Virus record (IMG/VR): IMGVR_UViG_3300035438_001307
Span: 1-41,580 of that record
DNA length: 41,580 nt
DNA from: a virus
Strand: one strand, 5' to 3'
The position numbers and the translations under genes are program-made. The notes under the pieces were generated by a model. That model searched no databases. It had not been told where the DNA came from and saw only the letters and a program-made list of their open reading frames with translations. Below are positions 13,862 to 21,901 of this stretch, piece by piece; the stretch's first letter is position 1, and every line of letters begins with the position of its first letter.

Positions 13862-15994
13862 TCAGGCAGCCTCCACCTGCTTCACGGCCCGCTGCAGCTT
13901 CAGCCTGCGCGCATCCCAGGCCTTGCGCTCCGGTGCCTCTTTGGCAGGCGTCTTGCCGATGATGTCCGCCATCTTGTGCGTGCCCACCACCAAGGCCCCG
14001 ACCTGCTCCTCGAAGCTCATTTCAGCCGGTGCCTGGTCATCGATCAATTCATCACAAATCGAGGCCGCCAGATCGTATGAGATCAGCAGCGCATCCGCCA
14101 CCGCCGCTACACCGCAGCCCGGATTCTCAGCGCGCCATTCTGTGATCGTCCGCTTGATCTCCGCCCGCTGATCCTGAAGTGCTGCTGAAGCGTCGAGCTG
14201 CGCAGCGAGTTGCTCACCTTGCTCACCGATCCATTCATCCAGGGAACGCGGACCATTCTTAAACTCTGAGTCCGCCATCTCAGTCACCACCTCCGCAGGC
14301 TGCACTGGCGGCTCTTCCTTCTTCACCTTCTTGCCCGCATCCAGCAGCGCGGCCGCGCGTCTCTCCAGCTCCACATCCTTCACGCCAAAGCGCGTCTTGA
14401 GCTCAGCAAAATCTTCGCCCTTCGAGCCCGAGTATTTGATGTGCTTGCACAGCAGCGCCGCCGTCAGGTAACCCATCCAGGCAGCCTGCGTTGTCGCTCT
14501 TGCCCGCACATGGGTCAGGATCGCGTCCTCATAATCGCGCTCACAGCTCACCGTGCCCTTGGGCATCTTCACATCCAGCCACAGGCGCATCGACCGCATG
14601 CCATCCGCGCCGCTTTGCTCCAGGGCGATCTGGAACAGGTAGTCCAGATCCTCCAGCCCCATGCCGCGACGCTCGATCGCTGCGACCAGATCGCTCAGTC
14701 CTTCATTCACCATGTGCTGCTCGATCTTCTGCGCACGGATTTCCTTGGCTCGGCGCTCCTTCTCGATGTCGGCCGCCTCATTGGCATCCTTGATCTCCGC
14801 GTCCGCATCCCGGCCATGTAGCTGCGCCTTCGCAATGATGATGGCCTGCTTCTTTTCCACCAGCTCGATGCGCTGACCACTCACCGGATGGCGGGCCAGC
14901 ACCACATCGATGTCCACGCCTTTCAGCAGTTGCTTCCACGTCTTCTTGTTCTCATAGGCGATCTGGCCCAGCTCACTGTATTCAGGCTTGGCAGACAGGT
15001 CCACATAGCCAGCATCATGAGTCAGAGACCCCCGATAGCCCTTGAAAATCTCCCTCGCACCATCGCCCTCGATGACTCGCGTGTTCTGCGCTTCCGCCGC
15101 ACCGCGCAGGATCTTCCACGCCGCGTCCTGCTTCTTCCGGTGGCATGCAGGCAATGTGCAGAGCGCATGAGTGCCCGTGCCGCGTGATCCCGCCACGGAA
15201 TTCCGTGGTGGGCTTTCTGAGTTGCTCGCATCGGTCAGATACGGGCAGTCCAGGCAGCTCCCGCCCATCAGCCGCTCACCCGTGATCTCATCATGCACCA
15301 CCGGCAGCAGCTCGGCGGCCTCGATGTCGAATCCCGGCTTTTGCAGGCTCACCATGAAGTGCTCCCGCACCATCTCGCGGGTCTGCTCATAGTTCAGCGG
15401 CACCTCCTGGATCTCCGGCGTCAGCACCTTACGGGCCGCCGCCTCACGCAGCTTGGCATCAGGGATGCGGCCCACCAGCATGGCCGTGCTCAGCGCCACC
15501 TCACCCGACTCCACCGCATTCACCAGGGACTCAGGGCAGAGCAGCAGCTTCAGCCGGTCGGCGATGTGGCTGATCGATTTCCCGATCTTTGCCGCCAGCG
15601 TCGCCTGCGTGTAGCACGGCAGGCCCGCAGCATCCCGCAGGTCCAGCACCTTGCGGTAACCTCGCGCCTCTTCCCGCACCGTCAGATCCTCACGCTGCAG
15701 GTTCTCGATCAGCACGATCTCCTGCGCAGCGCCATCATCCAGATCATGCACGATCACCGGCACGCGCTCCAGCCCTGCCAGCTTCGCCGCCCGCAGTCTC
15801 CGCTCACCCGCCACCAACTCCAGCCGCTCAGGATCTCGGGGGCTGCTGCGTGCTGTCAGTGGCTGGATGATGCCATGCTCACGCACACTGCTCGCCAGTT
15901 CCTCCAGCGTTTCAGGGGCAAAATTCTCGCGCACTTGGTAAGGGCTCGGATCGATCAGGGTGACAGGGCAGTGGGTGACTTCGATTGCTTTCAT
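13862..15994 (-). CDS. ParB/Srx-domain protein with HTH and Cys cluster
   Basis: A 710-residue protein. Residues 10-105 are a ParB N-terminal domain (E-L-V-A-G-E-R-R-L-R-A-A-K at 59-71; IENLQRED at 96-103). Residues 105-180 hold the DNA-binding HTH (LAAKIGKSISHIADRLKLL). Residues 247-284 contain four cysteines (247, 250, 279, 284) like a zinc site. A long helical charged C-terminal half follows. There is no ParA beside it. In phages such proteins regulate transcription or partition DNA. Residues 259-272 are encoded by a palindromic repeat set between the two Cys pairs, an in-frame insertion. Confidence 0.85.
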   Translation of the reverse strand: MKAIEVTHCPVTLIDPSPYQVRENFAPETLEELASSVREHGIIQPLTARSSPRDPERLELVAGERRLRAAKLAGLERVPVIVHDLDDGAAQEIVLIENLQREDLTVREEARGYRKVLDLRDAAGLPCYTQATLAAKIGKSISHIADRLKLLLCPESLVNAVESGEVALSTAMLVGRIPDAKLREAAARKVLTPEIQEVPLNYEQTREMVREHFMVSLQKPGFDIEAAELLPVVHDEITGERLMGGSCLDCPYLTDASNSESPPRNSVAGSRGTGTHALCTLPACHRKKQDAAWKILRGAAEAQNTRVIEGDGAREIFKGYRGSLTHDAGYVDLSAKPEYSELGQIAYENKKTWKQLLKGVDIDVVLARHPVSGQRIELVEKKQAIIIAKAQLHGRDADAEIKDANEAADIEKERRAKEIRAQKIEQHMVNEGLSDLVAAIERRGMGLEDLDYLFQIALEQSGADGMRSMRLWLDVKMPKGTVSCERDYEDAILTHVRARATTQAAWMGYLTAALLCKHIKYSGSKGEDFAELKTRFGVKDVELERRAAALLDAGKKVKKEEPPVQPAEVVTEMADSEFKNGPRSLDEWIGEQGEQLAAQLDASAALQDQRAEIKRTITEWRAENPGCGVAAVADALLISYDLAASICDELIDDQAPAEMSFEEQVGALVVGTHKMADIIGKTPAKEAPERKAWDARRLKLQRAVKQVEAA
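15193..15216. repeat. Palindromic element inserted in the ParB-like gene
   Basis: CCACGGAATTCCGTGG (15193-15208) plus TGGGCTTT match 24 bases of the terminator palindrome at 4825-4858 in the same orientation. The reading frame stays open and the element supplies residues between Cys250 and Cys279 of the protein. Confidence 0.75.
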
Positions 15995-16036
15995 CTTGGG
16001 GTCTTTGTTGTGTTGTTTGGGTTAGGGGAAAAATCA

Positions 16037-16732
16037 TCAGGCCGCATCACGCGGCGGGCTTGCCTGCTCACGCTTGCGGCGCGCTCCTTCGGCACGGTTC
16101 GTGTTGCCCTGCTGGGCTTGGCGGCAGCGCTCGCGGTGCGCCTCACTGCGCTGGCCGCCCAGGGCATGGAATCCACGCGCACCACCTCGGCGCAGCGTGT
16201 CCTCAACCAGCCGCTTCTCACGGGCATGCACCTTGGCCCGGCTCTCACCCAGGCGACGTCCCACATCGGACATGCTCAGGCCAAACTCACGCAGCGCTTC
16301 AGGTCTGAATCTGCGCGCAAAGGCCAGCGTCTTCCGCATCACCTCTTCCGCCGTCTTGCAGCCGCTGACTTGATAGTCCAGGAACTGGCGGAAGTAGCGC
16401 AGCCGCAGCTCGCGCACATCCGTCTCGGCATCATCCGCCACCTGCTGCTCCAGATCATCTGCAGGCACCGCCAGCAGCTCAGCCATCGACACCGGCTCCA
16501 CGCCTTCCAAGCGGTGATCTTCCTCTTCCTCATCATGGGCCACCGGACCACCGCTGAACTCCACCTGCTGCAGGCGCCGCGCCAGTCCCTCGATCGCCAC
16601 ATGCAGATCAGTCAGCGTCACGCAGGCCTTGTCGCGCTGCTTCCTGCCCGCCATCAGCCGCTGCAGCTTCGTCAGCAGCGCATGCCCTTCGCGGAACAGC
16701 TCCTCCGTTGTTTTACCAGCTCCAGGGATCAT
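16037..16732 (-). CDS. Putative DNA-binding regulatory protein
   Basis: A 231-residue protein. The N-terminal half is helical and coiled-coil like; a Glu-rich loop (DEEEEDH near 87) follows. Around residues 150-170 (LREFGLSMSDVGRRLGESRA) lies an HTH reminiscent of sigma-region or phage regulators. The last 50 residues are strongly basic (RRKREQASPPRDAA), suggesting nucleic-acid contact. It ends the run of early genes coupled by 4-bp overlaps and precedes the ParB-like gene. Role is inferred from the HTH and position only. Confidence 0.6.
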   Translation of the reverse strand: MIPGAGKTTEELFREGHALLTKLQRLMAGRKQRDKACVTLTDLHVAIEGLARRLQQVEFSGGPVAHDEEEEDHRLEGVEPVSMAELLAVPADDLEQQVADDAETDVRELRLRYFRQFLDYQVSGCKTAEEVMRKTLAFARRFRPEALREFGLSMSDVGRRLGESRAKVHAREKRLVEDTLRRGGARGFHALGGQRSEAHRERCRQAQQGNTNRAEGARRKREQASPPRDAA

Positions 16733-17010
16733 GCCGCCTCCTCTCTGTCCAGCGAATGATCACCAGCGCGGTGCAGGCTGATGAGCATCTGCTCACACTG
16801 CATCGTCTCACCCACCATGCGCAGCGCCTCAGTCGTTGATCTCAGCGCCTGGACTTGAGAGGTCAGCAGGATCATGCGATGCCGCAGCTCCAGCGTCAGC
16901 TCGACCAGTTGTGGCGCGGCCTTTTCCAGCCGGGTGATCTCCGCTCGCATTTGCTCCAGTGTGTTCAGCACCGTGCCCTCCTCCGCTGCATGTCGTGTGT
17001 TCAGGCTCAT
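16729..17010 (-). CDS. Small coiled-coil protein
   Basis: A 93-residue protein, almost entirely helical. Residues 13-60 show a heptad-like pattern (LNTLEQMRAEITRLEKAAPQ, then LVELTLELRHRMILLTSQ). It overlaps both neighbours by 4 bp. No known domain; likely a structural or adaptor protein of the early operon. Confidence 0.6.
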   Translation of the reverse strand: MSLNTRHAAEEGTVLNTLEQMRAEITRLEKAAPQLVELTLELRHRMILLTSQVQALRSTTEALRMVGETMQCEQMLISLHRAGDHSLDREEAA

Positions 17011-17348
17011 GGTTGGTAGTTGTCGATCTCTTGAGTTAATCTCTCTGCCAGCTCGATCAGATTGGCCGCGCGCAGCTCATCCAGGCGCACCTGCCCGGCC
17101 GCTGTCAGCAGGTAGCTATCCGTGGGCCGGTCATAGCTCGCCCATCCCAGCTTCACCGCCTGCCCCAGGCCGGAGGCCGTGGCCCCCGTCAGGCCATTGC
17201 CATCAATCTTGCGCGGCAGCGGTCCTTCACGCAGCCGCAGCAGCAGCCCCACCATGCGCATGCCCGCGCCGTTGTAGAGGATGCCAGCCGCTTCACAGGC
17301 TTGGAAAAAGCGCTTTCCACAGGCATTCACAAAGGACATCCGGGTCAT
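17007..17348 (-). CDS. Winged-helix-like small protein
   Basis: A 113-residue protein. Residues 27-75 (GMRMVGLLLRLREGPLPRKI, GLTGATASGLGQAVKLGW) and the tail from L-L-T-A-A-G-Q-V-R-L-D-E-L look like a winged helix domain with its wing and recognition helix. I start at 17348 because ATGA overlaps the upstream stop. It may be a DNA-binding regulator; no close family was recognised. Confidence 0.55.
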   Translation of the reverse strand: MTRMSFVNACGKRFFQACEAAGILYNGAGMRMVGLLLRLREGPLPRKIDGNGLTGATASGLGQAVKLGWASYDRPTDSYLLTAAGQVRLDELRAANLIELAERLTQEIDNYQP

Positions 17349-17737
17349 GCGTCGATCCCTTTCTTGTGAGCAGAGGCCCGCTGCCATTTCCCCATCGTCA
17401 CCGCATAGCGGCGCGCCATCCGCAGCACCGTCCCGCGACCCGTTGGCACCCGGCCCGCACTGCCGGCCGCGACCACTCCATAGAGTGTCTGCACCGCCGG
17501 GCTGTCGATCTCATGCGCCAGCTTCAAATCTTCCGCTGTCATCCAGGCCTCCGTCAGCATCTCAGCCGGATCAAACTTCCAACGGCCCTCCGCCAGCGCC
17601 CGCCCGATATCCTGCGCCAGGCTGATCAGTAGTGCCTGCGCCAGCACCATCGGCACATCAGCCGCCGTAAAATAACTGGCCGCCATTTTTGGGGAGACAT
17701 ACTCGCCCACCACTCGCGTGTGACAGGTCTGGCGCAT
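17345..17737 (-). CDS. Hypothetical early protein
   Basis: A 130-residue protein. Residues 20-55 are hydrophobic and helical (AASYFTAADVPMVLAQALLI), followed by a helical middle, and the C-terminus is basic (RMARRYAVTMGKWQRASAHK). Start 17737 is an ATG overlapping the previous stop as TGATG; a GTG one codon upstream is possible. It is part of the coupled early operon; function unknown. Confidence 0.6.
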   Translation of the reverse strand: MRQTCHTRVVGEYVSPKMAASYFTAADVPMVLAQALLISLAQDIGRALAEGRWKFDPAEMLTEAWMTAEDLKLAHEIDSPAVQTLYGVVAAGSAGRVPTGRGTVLRMARRYAVTMGKWQRASAHKKGIDA

Positions 17738-18132
17738 CACGCAGCCCTCCTTTTTGAGCGGCTTTCTCTTTGATAGTTCGCCTGATACTCTTTCTGGTAG
17801 AGCTTCATGCGCTCCTTCTTTGCCGCCATTTGTTCAGCGGTCAGTTTCATTCGGCTCTTCCGCTGCATTGGCCGAGGTGATGACCTCATCTTATCAATGT
17901 TTGCTCGCAGCATTTCAGGGAAAAGATCACGCCCAAAAAGCATCCCGACATAATCGCAAAAAAACTCGGCAATAGGTGAGCTCAACCATTCAGCCGCTTC
18001 AGCGCGCACAGCAGCCGTCTCACCCCACGCCAAATCCCGCTGCACAGAGTCAGCCACCGCCAGCAGCAGCATCCTGATCCCACTATCAACCGAGTCGACA
18101 TGCTCGGCAAAGTCGATCCCAGAGTTGGTCAC
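17737..18132 (-). CDS. Hypothetical early protein with a basic tail
   Basis: A 131-residue protein. Residues 20-80 are helical (DSGIRMLLLAVADSVQRDLAW, then EWLSSPIAEFFCDYVGML). Residues 92-131 are highly basic and Lys/Arg/Gln/Tyr-rich (KERMKLYQKEYQANYQRESR), a nucleic-acid-binding type tail. The start is read as a GTG at 18132 overlapping the upstream stop (GTGA). Longer in-frame starts exist but overlap the neighbour. Function unknown. Confidence 0.55.
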   Translation of the reverse strand: MTNSGIDFAEHVDSVDSGIRMLLLAVADSVQRDLAWGETAAVRAEAAEWLSSPIAEFFCDYVGMLFGRDLFPEMLRANIDKMRSSPRPMQRKSRMKLTAEQMAAKKERMKLYQKEYQANYQRESRSKRRAA

Positions 18133-18632
18133 GGCAGCACCTCCCGCGTCAAATCCTGATGCACGGCCGCCCATTGATAATCCTGCCACACCTGAGAGGC
18201 CAGCAGCCGCCGCTCACCATCAGGCAGCTCGATCTCCACAAAGCCCACCGGGCGCGGTCTAACCATCCGCACGCCATATCCATATCTCAAGCGCAGATCC
18301 AAGGCCTCCATGTCCAGCAGGCTCAGCGCCTCGGCGGGTTGTGGATAAGTCGCCTGAACCAGATCCTTCACCGCTGTCTCTGGTGGTGTGAACACACCCG
18401 CCAGCACCGCCTCGCGCAGCTTCTCCAGGCTCATGCGCTGATACACCAGCGCCGCCTCCGGTGTCAGCTCGGCGGGCATCTCCACCCACTCGCCCTCGAT
18501 CTGGCCGGGCTCGAAAACATACAGGCGCAGGTGAATGCGTTTCCCGGTCTCCGTCGTCCAGTCCAGATTCAGCCCATGCTTGCAGGGCCTTGTGATCGTC
18601 ATGCCACCGTGCTCCAGAATCGTCTCGCTCAT
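18129..18632 (-). CDS. Hypothetical early protein
   Basis: A 167-residue protein of mixed alpha/beta type. Residues 10-55 are strand-rich (MTITRPCKHGLNLDWTTETG, then IHLRLYVFEPG), the middle is helical (LTPEAALVYQRMSLEKLREA) and the C-terminus has G-F-V-E-I-E-L-P-D. It overlaps its neighbours by 4 bp. No known motif; small replication or regulation factor is a guess. Confidence 0.55.
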   Translation of the reverse strand: MSETILEHGGMTITRPCKHGLNLDWTTETGKRIHLRLYVFEPGQIEGEWVEMPAELTPEAALVYQRMSLEKLREAVLAGVFTPPETAVKDLVQATYPQPAEALSLLDMEALDLRLRYGYGVRMVRPRPVGFVEIELPDGERRLLASQVWQDYQWAAVHQDLTREVLP

Positions 18633-18910
18633 GCTGCCTCCTTCGTGATTGATTTTTTCCTTCGTGCCGCCATCGCCGCCGCGCAGCGCTCCAGCTCCCC
18701 ATGCAGTTGCTCCACCGTCAGCGGCTCACCGACCGTCCGCTTCGCCAGCCAGCCATGCAGGCCGAAGAGCGACACCTTCCGTGCCGGCCGCGTCGCCGTC
18801 GGCACCTCGATCGCAGGCAGCCCATCCAGCTCGATGCGCCGCCCGATCTCATCCGGCCGCTGCCCCAGGAACTCAGCGATCACCGCCAGCGGATACAGTC
18901 CCGCGCTCAT
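18629..18910 (-). CDS. Small protein, possibly HTH
   Basis: A 93-residue protein. Residues 7-50 (PLAVIAEFLGQRPDEIGRRI) resemble the start of an HTH or excisionase-like fold, and the C-terminal helix ends in a basic RRKKSI. It overlaps its neighbours by 4 bp within the early operon. Role unknown. Confidence 0.5.
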   Translation of the reverse strand: MSAGLYPLAVIAEFLGQRPDEIGRRIELDGLPAIEVPTATRPARKVSLFGLHGWLAKRTVGEPLTVEQLHGELERCAAAMAARRKKSITKEAA

Positions 18911-19242
18911 CGCGTGCCCCCCTTCGCTTTAGAGATTGCGGCGCGGGCTGCATTGATCGCAGCCTGATAAGGCGGCGAATTGCAACCATTCCCATCGTCC
19001 TCTTGCAGGAATGGCCACACCGACTCCAGAGCCTCCAACATCTCCGGCGCGGCCGCAATCAGTGCGGCGTTTGCTATTGCTTCCTCTGCCGTCCTGCCAC
19101 GCACTCCGCCGTCATCTAAACAGTTTTGGGCACATCCCCAAACGACAATGCTCAGAGGCAGGTCAGATGCTTCAATGCCAGGATTTTCGTCAGGTGAAGC
19201 CGGCAGCACATACCATGGCCCTGGTGTATGTTGTGCGCTCAT
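18907..19242 (-). CDS. Phage-type HTPGPW protein
   Basis: A 111-residue protein beginning with H-T-P-G-P-W near residue 5 and carrying A-I-A-N-A-A-L-I-A-A-A-P-E-M-L-E-A-L-E in the middle. This combination recurs in many small phage early proteins of unknown function. Overlaps on both sides by 4 bp place it in the coupled early unit. The family is recognised by pattern; the biochemical role is not known. Confidence 0.7.
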   Translation of the reverse strand: MSAQHTPGPWYVLPASPDENPGIEASDLPLSIVVWGCAQNCLDDGGVRGRTAEEAIANAALIAAAPEMLEALESVWPFLQEDDGNGCNSPPYQAAINAARAAISKAKGGTR

Positions 19243-19460
19243 CGCTGCACCTCCCGCGTCACCACCTTTTCCGCAGTCTCAAGGTCCACCAGCCACTCCG
19301 GAGCCGCGCAGCGCACGATCACCAGGTAAGCCAGAGCAGCGGTGAGCCCGAACAGCAGCGCCGCATCCACACCCAGCCAGAACAACTCCTGCAACTGGCG
19401 GCGCCGACGCATCACGCAGCGCGTGATCGGGGCCGTGTGGTATAATTCGCGCGGCCTCAT
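19239..19460 (-). CDS. Small single-pass membrane protein
   Basis: A 73-residue protein with a strongly basic N-terminus (RCVMRRRRQ), a hydrophobic segment of about 20 residues (ELFWLGVDAALLFGLTAALA through YLVIV) and a hydrophilic tail. This arrangement puts the N-terminus in the cytoplasm. It overlaps its neighbours by 4 bp in the early operon. Function unknown. Confidence 0.55.
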   Translation of the reverse strand: MRPRELYHTAPITRCVMRRRRQLQELFWLGVDAALLFGLTAALAYLVIVRCAAPEWLVDLETAEKVVTREVQR

Positions 19461-19717
19461 GGCCGGACCTCCTCATAATGGAATGTTGAGACGGGCTTGC
19501 CTTTCGGCAGCTTAGCTGCACGGGCTTTGGCCATAAGTTTGGCATCAAAATTTAAAGCCTCATCCTGAAACCTTTTTATCTCCGCCTCGTCTATACGCAC
19601 ACAATTTGAGGAATATCGGCGGACCTGTATTCTGCCAGCACCAATCCAGCGGCGAAGAGTGATCAAAGAAATTCCCAGCATCTTCGCAGCTACTTTATAC
19701 GTGAGGGGTTTATTCAT
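19457..19717 (-). CDS. HTH-17/excisionase-type DNA-binding protein
   Basis: An 86-residue protein whose first 60 residues match an HTH-17/MerR-like DNA-binding domain: Y-K-V-A-A-K-M-L-G-I-S-L-I-T-L-R-R-W-I-G-A-G-R-I-Q-V, then a wing and I-D-E-A-E-I-K-R-F. Phage excisionases and small regulators have this fold. The start at 19717 overlaps the upstream stop as ATGA. It could be the Xis partner of the integrase, but it lies in the early operon 4 kb from int, so a regulatory role is equally possible. Confidence 0.7.
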   Translation of the reverse strand: MNKPLTYKVAAKMLGISLITLRRWIGAGRIQVRRYSSNCVRIDEAEIKRFQDEALNFDAKLMAKARAAKLPKGKPVSTFHYEEVRP

Positions 19718-20316
19718 CGGGCACCTCCCGTCCACAGCATGACAGCCGTTGTGTAGTTGCTCAGCCCGTTTCTTGCAGACCATTGAGCAGGGCCTAGCGT
19801 CTGGCTTTCACGCTGGATTGCCTTCGCGAGGTTCAGTAATTTTTCGCTTCTGCGGAGAGCTGCAGTTTTCAGCGCTGGACTGGCCTCGACACCATGCCAT
19901 TTTGGCCAAAGATTCAGGCGGACAGCCCGCACGATCAGGAGATTCTTCTCAGTAGGCTGATCGCACAGCACCATATTCATCGGCACCACCGCGATCTCGC
20001 GGCTAGTGAAGCACACTTGCCGATCACTGCCCGTGATGCGCACCAGGACAGCCGAGCCCTCAATAGCCGGACCAACCACCGTGCCATAGCGGCCCTGGAG
20101 TCCATCATAGTCAGCCAGAATGCGGACGGTGTGGCCCACCATCACCGCCCGCCTTTCTTCATCCTTCATCCTTCCACCTTCATCCTTTCCCCCTGCAGTC
20201 TCCCCACTTGCGACCAACTGGCCGCCAGTCCCTGCGCCACCCGTCGACCGCGCTTGCGCAGGCCCTTGTCTTCTTCTCGGCATCGCGGTCATCACCGCTC
20301 CGTTGTTATAGCTCAT
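19714..20316 (-). CDS. KOW-like protein, first gene of the coupled early operon
   Basis: A 200-residue protein. The first 55 residues are Gly/Ala/Arg-rich and include a repeat-encoded stretch (GGKDEGGRMKDEERR). Residues 58-100 form a KOW-like beta barrel (HTVRILADYDGLQGRYGTVV). Helices follow. It has the clearest Shine-Dalgarno of the early region, GGAGGAAC at 20321-20328, 4 nt from the ATG side, while the next ten genes use overlapping starts. So ribosomes probably load here and read on. A role in transcription or RNA binding is suggested by the KOW resemblance only. Confidence 0.65.
   Translation of the reverse strand: MSYNNGAVMTAMPRRRQGPAQARSTGGAGTGGQLVASGETAGGKDEGGRMKDEERRAVMVGHTVRILADYDGLQGRYGTVVGPAIEGSAVLVRITGSDRQVCFTSREIAVVPMNMVLCDQPTEKNLLIVRAVRLNLWPKWHGVEASPALKTAALRRSEKLLNLAKAIQRESQTLGPAQWSARNGLSNYTTAVMLWTGGAR
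20155..20190. repeat. CTTCATCC-type repeat inside a coding region
   Basis: A short array of CTTCATCCTT-type units, related to the one at 1894-1930, lies in frame in gene 19714-20316 and encodes the K-D-E-G-G-R-M-K-D-E-E stretch. Confidence 0.6.
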
Positions 20317-20382
20317 ACGTGTTCCTCCGTTGTTGCTTGGTTGTTGCTGCCGCAGAGCCCCTGCGGCGCGGGATCTTGAAAA

Positions 20383-21261
20383 TCAGTTGCTGGACAGCGC
20401 CATCCCGGACTCGCGGCTCTGTCTCACGTGGTAGCGTCCGCGCCGCAGCGTCACACAGAGGCCGCTCGGGAAAACACAGCCGTCATACCGGCTGATCAGC
20501 TTTCCAAAGGCACTGCGCTCACTGGCCAGACTGGCAGTTGGGCTGAAAATGCTGGGGAAAAGCTGCATCGTTTTCGCCATGCCGCGCATCACTTCCGGCA
20601 GATAGTCAGCCTCACCGTCACGCAGCCAGGCGCTTTCCAGCAGCCTTTCCAGTTCCGCCGCATCACCATCCGTCAGCGTCGCTGTCCGGGCATACAGTCC
20701 GCGCACTTCATCCAGCACACAGCGCGGGAAGGTGAAGACCCGGCCCAGCCCCGGCATCCGCTCCACTTGGAAAACCAGACCCATCGCCTTGCTGTATCGG
20801 CGCGCCGTCAGGCCCAGCTCAATCTGGCGATCCAGACTCCAACCCTGGCAGGACTCTCGCACAAATTGCAGCAGACTCACCCGGTCCTCACTCCCGTCAT
20901 TCTGCGGCAGCACATACTTGCCCGTCTCCCGCAATGCCGGCAGCACCTCCGACGTCACCCATTTGCGGAACACCTTGGCCTCAGGCTTCCGACTCTTAAA
21001 GACGAGGGAGTAAAGGCCGGACTCGGAAATGATCTGCATTCCTCGGTTCGGAATCCTAACGTCGGTAGTAGCGACATTAGAACGAAGACTCTCAGCGGTG
21101 GCAATTTCGCGCTCATCTTCATCAAGCTCACTGATCGCATCACGGCTATTCGTGATTTCCAGCACCCGGCACACGTCCGCCGCCACAAACCACGGCTGCT
21201 CATCACGCAGCAGAGTGCGGATTGGCGCATCATTAAAATCAAAGGTCGTCAGATTCATCAT
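20383..21261 (-). CDS. BRO-N family antirepressor
   Basis: A 292-residue protein beginning at M-M-N-L-T-T-F. Residues 1-100 are a BRO-N domain: F-V-A-A-D-V-C-R-V-L-E-I-T-N-S-R-D-A-I, D-E-D-E-R, I-S-E-S-G-L-Y-S-L-V-F-K-S-R-K, and F-R-K-W-V-T-S-E-V-L-P-A-L-R-E. The C-terminal 190 residues are a second, basic domain with helix-rich DNA-binding character. BRO-type proteins in phages antagonise repressors and set the lytic-lysogenic choice. The start follows the previous stop by one base (TAA-A-ATG). The ATG at 21258 is an alternative. Confidence 0.85.
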   Translation of the reverse strand: MMNLTTFDFNDAPIRTLLRDEQPWFVAADVCRVLEITNSRDAISELDEDEREIATAESLRSNVATTDVRIPNRGMQIISESGLYSLVFKSRKPEAKVFRKWVTSEVLPALRETGKYVLPQNDGSEDRVSLLQFVRESCQGWSLDRQIELGLTARRYSKAMGLVFQVERMPGLGRVFTFPRCVLDEVRGLYARTATLTDGDAAELERLLESAWLRDGEADYLPEVMRGMAKTMQLFPSIFSPTASLASERSAFGKLISRYDGCVFPSGLCVTLRRGRYHVRQSRESGMALSSN

Positions 21262-21262
21262 T

Positions 21263-21679
21263 TTAGAGGCTTGAATTGTTGCTGTTTCCGGTTTGGTTCG
21301 CGTCATGGCCACCAAACCCGACCCGCTGATCCAGATCGCCGCTGCCCTTGAAGGGTGTGCGCACGGCCTGCACTGCATCGCCAACAGCCTTCAAAGACTT
21401 GGCAACGGTGATGCCGCGACCGGCGGCATTGGAGCCATTGAAGGCCTGTCGATGGCTCTTAAAGAAGCCATTCAGGATGCGGCGGAATCCGTCTCCTCCT
21501 CGCTGCGGCGGGATGAAGAGTGATCCGCACCCGCATTCGTAATGGCGCTCATTGAGGCGGCGACTCATCGTCTGATCACAGGCTGGACAATTCACGACGC
21601 TCACCCTGCAAGAGGCCCTGTTCGCATTCGAACAGGCATGCACTACGGTTGGTTTGTTAAGCTTGGTATTCATCGTCAT
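21263..21679 (-). CDS. Zinc-ribbon protein
   Basis: A 138-residue protein. The N-terminal half contains N-C-P-A-C-D-Q and E-C-G-C-G-S-L-F, a CxxC...CxC pair typical of a zinc ribbon. The C-terminal half is Gly/Asn/Ser-rich and of low complexity, and it overlaps the plus-strand reading frame 21305-21523. It ends one base before the antirepressor start, a spacing that supports it being real. The role is unknown; a regulator of the immunity region is a possibility. Confidence 0.6.
   Translation of the reverse strand: MTMNTKLNKPTVVHACSNANRASCRVSVVNCPACDQTMSRRLNERHYECGCGSLFIPPQRGGDGFRRILNGFFKSHRQAFNGSNAAGRGITVAKSLKAVGDAVQAVRTPFKGSGDLDQRVGFGGHDANQTGNSNNSSL
21305..21523 (+). CDS. Possible small antisense protein
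   Basis: A 72-codon frame on the plus strand, inside the C-terminal half of the minus-strand zinc-ribbon gene. The product is amphipathic and helix-like (PLIQIAAALEGCAHGLHCIA, then GAIEGLSMALKEAIQDAAES) and reads more like a folded protein than the opposite strand does here. No Shine-Dalgarno. Only one of the two overlapping frames may be used; I list it because its codon use and helical pattern look coding. Confidence 0.35.
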   Translation: MATKPDPLIQIAAALEGCAHGLHCIANSLQRLGNGDAATGGIGAIEGLSMALKEAIQDAAESVSSSLRRDEE

Positions 21680-21700
21680 TAGAGTTCAGTTTCCAGTAAC

Positions 21701-21877
21701 TCAGGCTGCCTTTTGCGTGGTTAAGCGTCCCTCCCGGCGTCTTCTCACCAGCTCCTTCGCGGACTCAAAAAGCACCCGCTCAATAGGCTTGTTGGTTTCG
21801 AGACTCTCCTCAGTCAGCTCCCGCAACTCATCGGCATTCAGGTGCTGGCTCAAATTCAATTGTAGTGTGGATGTCAT
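21701..21877 (-). CDS. Small regulator, possible Cro/Arc-like
   Basis: A 58-residue protein divergent from the repressor. A short strand (TLQLNLSQHL) leads into helices (LRELTEESLETNKPIERVLF, ESAKELVRRRREGR), a pattern compatible with a ribbon-helix-helix or small HTH regulator. I start at 21877 because the -10 box at 21902-21907 would place transcription initiation near 21896, downstream of the ATG at 21901 that gives a longer frame. By position it is the likely Cro-type opponent of the repressor. Confidence 0.55.
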   Translation of the reverse strand: MTSTLQLNLSQHLNADELRELTEESLETNKPIERVLFESAKELVRRRREGRLTTQKAA

Positions 21878-21901
21878 ATACAGCGGGTATGTTTCGCTCA
21901 T

